Part shown: piece after piece, positions 1 through 6,693 of the stretch | Numbering within the stretch: position 1 is the stretch's first letter | How the letters are laid out: each line of letters opens with the position of its first letter | From: CAZKRL01 sp964555295 | GTDB lineage: Bacteria; Bacteroidota; Bacteroidia; Flavobacteriales_D; Sanyastnellaceae | Length of the DNA: 12,473 nucleotides | Assembly: GCA_964555295.1 (NCBI GenBank) | Contig: CAZKRL010000052.1 | Location: 1 to 12,473, forward strand | Direction: 5' to 3' | The notes under the pieces: generated by a model | The model's input: the letters and a program-made list of their open reading frames with translations, nothing else | What the model was told of the DNA's origin: nothing | Databases searched by the model: none | Translations under genes and position numbers: made by a program

Positions 1-2531
1 GTCCAGCTCACCGCACTTGAATTAGCAAAAGTGAGTGTATGGTTACCTGTGCCAAGCGCAATGGTTGAGTTGGCTGTTAGGGCCAATGTACCCATGGTTT
101 CTGTAAATCCGGCACTTGCTCCGCTGCTCAAGGTGCCTCCGCCCAAAGTAATAGCAGAGCCATCGGCAATAACACCTGCAGCCCCCAATCGCAATATACC
201 GCCCGAAATAGTTGTCGCACCAGAATAAGTATTAGCCCCTGTCAGAGTCCAGGTACCTGCATCTTGCTTCGTCAAGGCGCCGGTGCCGGTTCCAATAATG
301 CTCGCAATTGAACCTCCTTGCGCGCCACCCAACGTTAATCCAAAACCGCTACCCGTGATAGTTCCTGTGTTTGAAATGGCAATGGTACCCGAACCACCAA
401 TGATGCTGCTTGCGCTGCCAAGTGTAAGCAAACCGGCATAAGTCGCTCCGGTCACCGAACCGTTGATAACAGCTCCGCCACTACTGATGCCCGTGCCGTT
501 CACGGTTAACGCTTCAGCACTCGAGTAATTGATTCCATTCAGGTCCAGCACAGCGCCGGAAGTTATGGAAGTAGCGGCCGCAGTAGAACCCAAGGCCGAG
601 GTGCTTCCAAGACGCAAAGTGCCCGAGCTCACCGTGGTTGTACCTGAGAATGTATTTGTTCCGGACAACAATGTTGTTCCGGTGGTCGTGATCAGCCCGC
701 CCGTGTTAATGATGTTACCACTCATAGTCAGGGTGCCGCCTGATACCGGCGCAAGTGTAGCGGTTCCGTCAAGATACACTTCGTTAGAAAAAGTAGCCGA
801 GGCATTGGCTCCGCTCGTACCAATGGTTCGTGTTGCCGAAGTTGTGTTGGGTGCAACATAAATGGATTGAGGAACCGTAATTCCTGTGGTTGCAAGTACC
901 GAGACATTATTGGCTTGTGACACATCGCCCACATTTAGTCCGAGATCAATGCCCCGTGCCGTCGTGGAATTATTCGTTCCCAATCCCGAATTATTCGAAA
1001 CAATTACCGTTCCCTGACCAATCTGAGTTTGTCCAACATAACTTCCTGCGCCTGACAACGTGAGAGTACCTGCACCCGATTTACCTATTTTGGTTGTGTT
1101 GTCTGTTCCACTTGCAGTATTCAGAGCACCAATAGTCAACGTTTGAGATGTCGCTACATCGATAACACCTGCTGTCGATGAGGTGGTTACGTTCAGTGCA
1201 TTACGGGTGAATGTTCCTGTAGCTGCCAACGTGGCGGAAGTTGATCCGCTTCCCAACGTGATAGCACCGGCGGCATCACCAAGATTAGCCGCTGCACCGG
1301 CGGAAACAGTTCCGCCTGTGATAATCGTTCCACCTGAATAGGTGTTTGTGCCTGAAAGAGTAAGTGTGCCCGTTCCAATTTTTGATATGCTCCTTGAAGC
1401 ACCGGATATGACCGAGCTAATCGTTATCCCGCCGTTACCTGCTGCATCAATGGTATTAGTTGTTGCATTACCAAGAGCAATGGTCATATTGCCTGAGGTA
1501 TTCTGCAGAGTGAGTAAAGACCCTGAGGAGTTCCTGAGAACAACGTTCGCATTACTTCCTGCAGTGGCTCCGTTGAGCGTAAGTGTTCCGGGGGTTGCGC
1601 TGGAATTACCAATCGTCAAAGCTCTCGTTCTGGCAGATGTCACGTCTATTTGCCCAATAGAAAGGGAGGTTGTTCCCATGTTAATCCCGGCTGTTGTAGC
1701 GGTACCTGAATTTTGAAATTCAGCAACGCTTCCAGCAAGCCACTGGTTAGAAGCTGTATTCGGCGTCCAGTTAGTATTGGTGTACCATGCGGTGGAGGCT
1801 GCCGTATTTGTCCATACAATACTAGAAACGGTAAATGTTGCCTTGTAGTTGTTCCCTGAGTTCGATGCATAGGCGGTACCACCACAACAGGTAATAGTCG
1901 CATCGGAATAAACCTCAATGGTGTAATTTCCGGTGCCTAGTCCTGTCAAAAGATTGATGGTGAGTCCAGTATTTGACCAAACTTGATCCTGGCCTCCACA
2001 ACCATTGTTGAATCCACTGGTAAATCCAATGTTCTGGGCTGTATATGTCCCGCTTGGGGAAGCCGTTGGATAAATTCTATAATAAAGCCTTGTGCTTGTG
2101 AGATCAGCTCCACCGCATTTATAGACATTATGCTCAGCACCTTTTAGGGTAAGATTCGAACTACCCGCTGCAAATGTGCCCAAGCTAGCATTATTAAAAT
2201 CTGTATTAGCAGTAGCCGCATTAAGGTCGTAATATGTATTTGCTCCCCCGTTCAAAGAGAGAATGATGAAAGTATTATTGAAACCCGCACTTTGCGACCA
2301 AACTTGATCAACATTCATCAGAAGAGCAAACAGTATCACCGATATAAATCCTGATTTCGGTGTAACCTGCATCAATGCAGATAAAAGACTCTTTTCTGAA
2401 ATTTCATGCTGCATGCGTTGCAGAAACCTTGTGTCGTAGTTAATAGACTTCGACACACTATATCGTGCAAACAATTTAGACAATGCAACGCAAGCATTAA
2501 AGCACACATGAAGTAGAAAATTCCTTTTCAT
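1..2531 (-). CDS. Large secreted PATR-repeat (autotransporter-associated beta-strand) protein, 3'-truncated by window edge
   Basis: An uninterrupted reading frame of 843 codons runs from ATG at 2531 to the left edge with no stop, so the protein is larger than seen here. Residues 61-80 form a hydrophobic signal segment ending in VWSQ. In-frame ATGs at 2414 and 2372 are alternative starts, and the one at 2372 would give a shorter, more typical signal peptide. Residues about 82-236 form a distinct domain with three CGG tripeptides (C139, C178, C216; C215 adjacent). From about 240 onward the protein is Gly/Thr/Ser/Asn-rich. It carries at least four copies of the motif GTLTLSGTNTYSGGT or close variants, the signature of autotransporter-associated beta-strand repeats (TIGR02601/PF12951), which build a right-handed beta-helix. 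In Bacteroidota such proteins are usually exported by the type IX system and not by a type V barrel, but the C-terminus that would decide this is missing. A surface adhesin or matrix role is inference. Confidence 0.85.
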   Translation of the reverse strand, partial: MKRNFLLHVCFNACVALSKLFARYSVSKSINYDTRFLQRMQHEISEKSLLSALMQVTPKSGFISVILFALLMNVDQVWSQSAGFNNTFIILSLNGGANTYYDLNAATANTDFNNASLGTFAAGSSNLTLKGAEHNVYKCGGADLTSTRLYYRIYPTASPSGTYTAQNIGFTSGFNNGCGGQDQVWSNTGLTINLLTGLGTGNYTIEVYSDATITCCGGTAYASNSGNNYKATFTVSSIVWTNTAASTAWYTNTNWTPNTASNQWLAGSVAEFQNSGTATTAGINMGTTSLSIGQIDVTSARTRALTIGNSSATPGTLTLNGATAGSNANVVLRNSSGSLLTLQNTSGNMTIALGNATTNTIDAAGNGGITISSVISGASRSISKIGTGTLTLSGTNTYSGGTIITGGTVSAGAAANLGDAAGAITLGSGSTSATLAATGTFTRNALNVTTSSTAGVIDVATSQTLTIGALNTASGTDNTTKIGKSGAGTLTLSGAGSYVGQTQIGQGTVIVSNNSGLGTNNSTTARGIDLGLNVGDVSQANNVSVLATTGITVPQSIYVAPNTTSATRTIGTSGANASATFSNEVYLDGTATLAPVSGGTLTMSGNIINTGGLITTTGTTLLSGTNTFSGTTTVSSGTLRLGSTSALGSTAAATSITSGAVLDLNGINYSSAEALTVNGTGISSGGAVINGSVTGATYAGLLTLGSASSIIGGSGTIAISNTGTITGSGFGLTLGGAQGGSIASIIGTGTGALTKQDAGTWTLTGANTYSGATTISGGILRLGAAGVIADGSAITLGGGTLSSGASAGFTETMGTLALTANSTIALGTGNHTLTFANSSAVSW
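129..1376 (-). repeat. Four divergent PATR beta-strand repeats within the large secreted protein
   Basis: The recurring core reads G-T-x-T-L-(S/T)-G-x-N-T-(Y/F)-S-G. The copies begin near residues 386 (about 1376), 486 (about 1076), 617 (about 683) and 758 (about 260) of the host protein. Each is followed by a T-x-x-x-G-x-(L/V) strand such as TTISGGILRLGAAG. Unit spacing is about 100 to 140 residues and irregular, so these are old, diverged repeats and not recent tandem duplications. The second copy is the weakest, with GAGSYVG in place of GTNTYSG. Confidence 0.75.
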
Positions 2532-2602
2532 GATTCAAAAATTTAGTTTAAGTAATTGAAAATCGCGTCAACGATTTCGTTTGGTTAATCAATTATGCCT
2601 AA

Positions 2603-2637
2603 CAAAAATAGACGATGCAACTATGAAAGTTTTGCAA
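2603..2637 (-). promoter_or_regulatory. Candidate Bacteroidota-type promoter for the PATR protein
   Basis: On the minus strand TATTTTTG at 2610-2603 matches the Bacteroidota -7 box TAnnTTTG exactly. A TTG at 2637-2635 could be the -33 element, with a 24-base spacer, slightly longer than the usual 17-23. Transcription would start near 2596, about 65 nt before the ATG at 2531. This is a pattern match only: the motif is short and the region AT-rich. Confidence 0.4.
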
Positions 2638-2670
2638 TGAATGAAAGTTTTTTTTAAGTGATAGAAATCA

Positions 2671-2691
2671 TTGGAGGTCGCGACAGACCAA
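2671..2691. promoter_or_regulatory. Possible operator dyad upstream of the PATR gene promoter
   Basis: A perfect 8-bp palindrome GTCGCGAC (2677-2684) is flanked by outer arms TTGG (2671-2674) and CCAA (2688-2691). It sits about 34 bp upstream of the candidate -33 element in an AT-rich region where such a GC palindrome stands out. No regulator is encoded nearby, so function is a guess. Confidence 0.2.
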
Positions 2692-2902
2692 GGATTGAGA
2701 GAATTTCTTCAGGTGATTTTTCGCTTGCTTTATTCGTCTGAATCAATCGTATTTCTGTCGATTTGATTCGCAAATTCATCTTGCTTCTGCATAAGCAAAT
2801 TACATATGATTGATTTTGTCTAATAGAAGTAATTTCTTCGCACCAAAGATGATAGCTGATTCTCTCATCAGAGCAATGGCAAATATTCTACACAAGTCAT
2901 TG

Positions 2903-2932
2903 AAAAAAATAGTTGTCGTGATACTGGCAACT
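2903..2932 (-). terminator. Candidate weak intrinsic terminator after the barrel gene
   Basis: On the minus strand a stem AGTTG / CAACT (2932-2928 with 2915-2911) with a 12-base loop is followed by one A and a run of seven T (2909-2903). The stem begins inside the stop codon of the barrel gene. It is short (5 bp), so termination may be partial. Confidence 0.4.
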
Positions 2933-3582
2933 TACTCCCTCCTACGCCATCCTTCCAAGATCAATCTGAATCTCAATACGTACAGAGGGTAAGTAAATTG
3001 CTGATCAATGGCCTTGTTGTTCTTTAACATGATGCGGTAACCATAGCCCGCTCCCACCGCAAACAAATTCTTAATACGATATTCAAATGCCAAGGCCGGC
3101 TCATAGGATACAATGAGGTTGCGATCAAGTTTCACCCCATCATTCAACACGAAACTGTATCCAATACCGAACTGAATTGGTAAGGTATAACTCCAATTGC
3201 GGCGCTTGTAAAACACATACTCAACATATGGGGCAAAATATCGCGCTCTGATTCTTGATATCACCTCAACGCCATCATTGAATGCAATATCCCGAATACC
3301 TGTGCGAATAAAATGATACCCAAGCCCTACAGAGAATCTATCAGCATATACCCAACCCGCCTTGATGCTATAGGTAGTTACCGGCTTCCCGGTGATGAAG
3401 CCATTCCAAGAATCAAACTTGGCGTTCATCTTCGGGGTGGTCTTGAATATTCCGATGAGCGAATCACGCAGTTCAATATGTTGAGCATGAAGCGCGCCAG
3501 AACACATCAGTGCAAATCCAATGAATACCCTTAAAAAAAAACTGCCGCAGACTCCGTATCCACGGTATCTGCGGCAGCCCAT
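2932..3582 (-). CDS. Putative small outer-membrane beta-barrel protein, function unknown
   Basis: The product is 216 residues from ATG at 3582; a TTG two codons earlier (3588) would also be in frame. The N-terminus is basic (RRYRG), followed by a hydrophobic stretch (about 15-29) and a plausible signal peptidase I site after LHA near residue 33. The mature part has alternating hydrophobic/polar, aromatic-rich segments at about 69-79, 82-93, 111-126, 129-145, 156-170, 172-187 and 195-209. These fit antiparallel transmembrane strands of a small barrel of about eight strands. It has no motif I can assign to a named family. It follows coxA by 13 nt, but the operon terminator lies inside its first 17 codons. 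After the hairpin the only in-frame ATG (residue 26) would destroy the signal peptide. It may therefore be expressed only by readthrough. A frameshift in the T-run that hides the true start is the alternative. Confidence 0.65.
   Translation of the reverse strand: MGCRRYRGYGVCGSFFLRVFIGFALMCSGALHAQHIELRDSLIGIFKTTPKMNAKFDSWNGFITGKPVTTYSIKAGWVYADRFSVGLGYHFIRTGIRDIAFNDGVEVISRIRARYFAPYVEYVFYKRRNWSYTLPIQFGIGYSFVLNDGVKLDRNLIVSYEPALAFEYRIKNLFAVGAGYGYRIMLKNNKAIDQQFTYPLYVLRFRLILEGWRRRE
3533..3577 (-). terminator. Strong intrinsic terminator of the act-cox operon
   Basis: On the minus strand a perfect 10-bp stem, CTGCCGCAGA (3577-3568) with TCTGCGGCAG (3551-3542), encloses a second 4-bp stem CCGT/ACGG with a 4-base loop. 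It is followed directly by nine T (3541-3533). It starts 19 nt after the coxA stop codon, the normal place for a Rho-independent terminator. The plus strand has no T-run after the hairpin, so it works only in the operon's direction. It lies within the 5' coding region of the next reading frame. Confidence 0.9.
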
Positions 3583-3595
3583 CCTCAATTTAAAA

Positions 3596-5395
3596 TTAAT
3601 GAGCGTGCTCTCCAGGTTTTAGAGGAATACTCTGTGGCACGAAATCCTCTTCATGCTCAGGATTGCTATAATCGTAAGCCCAGCGATGAACCTCAGGAAT
3701 TGCCCCCGGCCAGTTGCCATGCAAATGCTCCACTGGGGTTGTCCACTCCAGCGTATTTGAGCCCCATGGATTCGTTACAGCTTTCGCACCGTACTTCATG
3801 CTGTGGAAGAAATTGAAAAGGAAAAGCACCTGAGCAAGTCCACCTACTATAGCAAAAACTGATATGATCGGATTCAGATCTGTCACATGATCGAGGAAAG
3901 GCAGTTCAGTGTATTGATAGTAACGTCTGGGAGCCCCCGCCATACCCACAAAGTGCATCGGGAAGAATACTCCGAAGCCACACACGAGCGTTAACCAGAA
4001 GTGTGCATACCCCAATTTCACGTTCATCATTCTGCCATACATTTTCGGGAACCAGTGATAAATGCCTGCCAACATTCCGAAGATGGCCGACATTCCCATC
4101 ACAATGTGAAAGTGAGCCACAACAAAATATGTATCGTGCACATTCACATCCAAAGCAGAGTCTGCAAGAATAATACCCGTCAATCCACCCGTAACGAATG
4201 TCGACACGAGTCCAATCGAGAATAACATCGCCGGTGTGTACCGGATATTTCCCTGATACAATGTGGTGATGTAATTGAACGCCTTCACGGCAGATGGAAT
4301 CGCAATTAAAAGTGTGGTAAAAACAAACACACTTCCCAAGAAAGGATTCATTCCGGTTACATACATGTGGTGCCCCCAAACGATGAAGGATAGAAACCCA
4401 ATTGCAAGTATCGAACCCACCATGGCTTTGTAACCAAAAATGGGTTTACGCGAGTTCGTTGAAATAATTTCCGACGATATCCCCAAAGCAGGCAACAGCA
4501 CGATGTACACTTCAGGGTGACCAAGGAACCAGAATAGGTGTTGGAACAACAATGGCGATCCACCTGTAACATCCAGTGCTTGTCCATCAATGAATATATC
4601 CGACAAATAAAACGCTGTACCGAAGCTACGATCCATCAAGAGGAGAACCGCCGCTGACACCAACACAGGGAAAGACAAAATACCAAGGATAGCAGTAACG
4701 AACAACGCCCATACCGTGAGAGGCAATCGCGTCATCTTCATTCCCTTCGTGCGCAGATTGATGATTGTAACAACGTAATTCAAACCTCCCAGCAGTGATG
4801 ATGCAATGAAGAAAATCATTGACACCAACCATAAGGTCATTCCCGTTCCTGATCCCGGAATTGCTTGCGGCAAGGCCGATAACGGCGGGTAAATGGTCCA
4901 ACCACCGCTGGCAGCGCCTCCCTCTACAAAAAGGGAAGAAACCATGATTATACTGGAAATCAAGAATGCCCAGTACGAAAGCATATTCAAAAAGCCGCTG
5001 GCCATATCTCTAGCGCCCACCTGAAGCGGCAACAACAAGTTCGCAAAAGTTCCCGACAACCCTCCGGTGAGTACAAAAAACACCATGATGGTTCCGTGAA
5101 TCGTCACTAACGCCAAGTAGGCATTCTGAGCGAGGATACCGTCCGGTGCGAACTTGTCACCCAAAAAGAAATTCAATACCTGAAATTTTTCACCCGGCCA
5201 ACCCAGTTGCATACGGAAGAAAACCGATAATGCAACGGCGATGATTCCCATGAAAATTGCAGTTATCAAAAACTGCTTTGAAATCATTTTGTGATCCTGG
5301 GAGAAAATGTACTTAGACACCCAACTCTCCTGATGATGATGAGCATGATCATGACCGTGTGCGTGATCGTGCTCTGCGTGCGCTGTGTTTCCCAT
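3596..5395 (-). CDS. coxA: Cytochrome c oxidase subunit I (aa3, A1-type haem-copper oxidase)
   Basis: This is the catalytic subunit, reducing O2 to water at a haem a3-CuB site while pumping protons across the inner membrane. It is 599 residues with about 12 membrane helices, the family norm plus an N-terminal tail. Visible ligands are H100 and H430 (haem a), H428 (haem a3), and H293, H342 and H343 (CuB). Y297 in GHPEVY is the cross-linked tyrosine. E295 in the same motif marks the A1 class. The D-channel aspartate is D130 (GARDMASGFLN) and the K-channel lysine K371 (PSAVKAFNY), so both proton paths are present. The first 22 residues hold nine histidines. The ATG at 5395 is preceded by AGAGG and lies 26 nt after the coxB stop. 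It is the last gene before the operon terminator. Also called ctaD. Confidence 0.98.
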   Translation of the reverse strand: MGNTAHAEHDHAHGHDHAHHHQESWVSKYIFSQDHKMISKQFLITAIFMGIIAVALSVFFRMQLGWPGEKFQVLNFFLGDKFAPDGILAQNAYLALVTIHGTIMVFFVLTGGLSGTFANLLLPLQVGARDMASGFLNMLSYWAFLISSIIMVSSLFVEGGAASGGWTIYPPLSALPQAIPGSGTGMTLWLVSMIFFIASSLLGGLNYVVTIINLRTKGMKMTRLPLTVWALFVTAILGILSFPVLVSAAVLLLMDRSFGTAFYLSDIFIDGQALDVTGGSPLLFQHLFWFLGHPEVYIVLLPALGISSEIISTNSRKPIFGYKAMVGSILAIGFLSFIVWGHHMYVTGMNPFLGSVFVFTTLLIAIPSAVKAFNYITTLYQGNIRYTPAMLFSIGLVSTFVTGGLTGIILADSALDVNVHDTYFVVAHFHIVMGMSAIFGMLAGIYHWFPKMYGRMMNVKLGYAHFWLTLVCGFGVFFPMHFVGMAGAPRRYYQYTELPFLDHVTDLNPIISVFAIVGGLAQVLFLFNFFHSMKYGAKAVTNPWGSNTLEWTTPVEHLHGNWPGAIPEVHRWAYDYSNPEHEEDFVPQSIPLKPGEHAH

Positions 5396-5421
5396 CTTTC
5401 TTACCTCTTTCGTTTAATTTT

Positions 5422-6657
5422 TTATTTTACCATTGCCATGGCAGTTGGCGCCTTTGCGGTATCTGCAGGAATGGCTTCTTTATTTTCTTCTTTCTTTACT
5501 TCTGGCACGAACGTCTTCTGTGCCATCAACCACTTCGAGTAGTCCTCCTCGGACTCCACCACAATCTTCATCTTCATATTAAAATGCACTGCACCACAAA
5601 CCTTATTGCACAGCAGGATATAATCAAATGCATCATCGCCTGTCTTCTCTCGCATTTCTTTGGTAGTAATGGTCGGCGTCATTTTAAAGCGAGTAGGAAC
5701 GCCAGGAACTGTATTCATTTGGGCCCGGAAGTGCGGCATGTAGGCAGAGTGAATAACATCCTGTGAACGGAAAATAAACTCAACCTCTTTTCCAACAGGC
5801 AGATGCATTTCTGAGGAAGAAATTCTATCATCCGCACCTGTCTCCCAATCGCTCTTACCATTCGCTGTCTTGATCTCATCAAGATCCAGTATACGCTGTT
5901 TATGGCGTTCGAGTCGATAGATTTTATCTTGTAATGTTTCAACGTAACTCTCGGGCATCACCGGCAGTTTTTCGTTTTCCTTCAACTGATTTTGTAAACC
6001 AATGATGGCAATATCAAGTTCAGCAATTTTGGATTTAATATTATCAGCGTTTACCAACCCCAGCGGATTATCACTACCCAATAAATTGTAGCTATACGCA
6101 CCAAACTGACCGTCGCTGCCGGGGTATCGTATGATCCAGTTGAATTGTTTCGAATACACCTCAACTTGAAGCGCATCTTTCGATGCAGGACCCGTCATCT
6201 TATTCCAAGTTATCAATCCAAACACGATAATGAAGGCCATCGCAACACCAGGAATCAAGGTCCAAACCATCTCCAGTCGATTGTCGTGCGCAAAGAACTT
6301 CGCCTTGCGATCCTTGCGGTAGTAATATTTCCAAGCGACAAGGAATAACATCGCGTTCATGATAAAGAACATGATGGTAATCATCCATAGGTTCACACTC
6401 ATCAGCCAGTCTACATCTGCCCCATGCAACGACGCTGGTTCCGGCAGGTAATCTCCGTATCTTACATACAAGAAAATGGTCGACAAGAAGAACACAACCA
6501 TCCACAACAACATAAGATTTGCGTTCAGTTTGTTATCAGCTTCTGATATTTCCTCTTCTCTACCCTTTCTGAGTGCTCTTGAAAATTCATAAACCTTGCT
6601 CAACTGCACAACCGCGATGATTGCCAGTACAATGATGAGAATTACTAATAGTTTCAT
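5422..6657 (-). CDS. coxB: Cytochrome c oxidase subunit II with CuA centre
   Basis: This subunit accepts electrons at the binuclear CuA site and passes them to haem a in CoxA. The 411 residues include an extra N-terminal hydrophobic helix (2-20), membrane segments at about 47-66, 88-109 and 131-151, and a periplasmic cupredoxin domain. CuA ligands are H303, C350, C354, H358 and M361 in CNKVCGAVHFNM. The usual Glu of the C-x-E-x-C motif, which also binds Mg/Mn, is K352. I recall this as the common form in Bacteroidota. Residues about 203-265 are a charged, heptad-like helical insert inside the cupredoxin domain, absent from the classical subunit. The C-terminal tail (386-411) is Lys/Glu/Ala-rich and has no CxxCH, so this is not a caa3-type subunit. 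It begins 36 nt after actF and ends 26 nt before coxA. Also called ctaC. Confidence 0.97.
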   Translation of the reverse strand: MKLLVILIIVLAIIAVVQLSKVYEFSRALRKGREEEISEADNKLNANLMLLWMVVFFLSTIFLYVRYGDYLPEPASLHGADVDWLMSVNLWMITIMFFIMNAMLFLVAWKYYYRKDRKAKFFAHDNRLEMVWTLIPGVAMAFIIVFGLITWNKMTGPASKDALQVEVYSKQFNWIIRYPGSDGQFGAYSYNLLGSDNPLGLVNADNIKSKIAELDIAIIGLQNQLKENEKLPVMPESYVETLQDKIYRLERHKQRILDLDEIKTANGKSDWETGADDRISSSEMHLPVGKEVEFIFRSQDVIHSAYMPHFRAQMNTVPGVPTRFKMTPTITTKEMREKTGDDAFDYILLCNKVCGAVHFNMKMKIVVESEEDYSKWLMAQKTFVPEVKKEENKEAIPADTAKAPTAMAMVK

Positions 6658-6693
6658 TTTGCGGTCTCTTAATTTCCCTTGTTAGTCAGTTTA

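Larger units (their letters stand above)
2532..2931. other. Intergenic region, 400 bp, AT-rich
   Basis: No supportable gene lies here on either strand. The stretch separates two minus-strand genes. It holds a candidate terminator for the upstream barrel gene (2903-2932), an imperfect hairpin at 2740-2769 (GAATCAATCG against CGATTTGATTC, one bulge, no T-run), a dyad at 2671-2691 centred on GTCGCGAC, a short direct repeat (ATGAAAGTTTT at about 2622 and 2641), and a candidate promoter at 2603-2637 for the large repeat protein. Confidence 0.6.

Noticed and set aside
1342..1716. Plus-strand open frame of 124 codons
   Set aside because: It lies antisense to the continuous large PATR frame. Its Val/Pro/Leu-rich product is the complement shadow of Gly/Thr/Ala-rich repeat codons. 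The same applies to the plus-strand frames at 31-228 and 529-861.
728..2140. Several minus-strand frames of 64 to 90 codons (728-934, 1193-1402, 1646-1918, 1946-2140)
   Set aside because: They are in other frames within the 843-codon PATR protein, which has coherent repeats and no stop; these frames show no family features.
2810..2992. Plus-strand frame of 60 codons beginning with TTG in the intergenic region
   Set aside because: It has a weak TTG start, runs into the antisense of the barrel gene, and shows no recognisable motif or ribosome binding site.
3542..3577. Bidirectional terminator serving a plus-strand gene
   Set aside because: The plus strand after the hairpin reads CCCATCC with no T-run, and no plus-strand gene converges on it.
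3906..4379. Minus-strand frame of 157 codons inside coxA
   Set aside because: It is an out-of-frame shadow of CoxA, whose haem and CuB ligands are intact in the main frame.
5422..5560. Possible haem c domain at the CoxB C-terminus (caa3 type)
   Set aside because: No CxxCH occurs after the CuA motif; the tail is short, charged and low-complexity.
5359..5766. Plus-strand frame of 135 codons antisense to the coxB 3' end and the coxB/coxA junction
   Set aside because: Its Phe/His/Leu-rich product arises from the complement of coxB codons and the AT-rich gap. Strong coding evidence (CuA motif, CoxA His tail) is on the minus strand.
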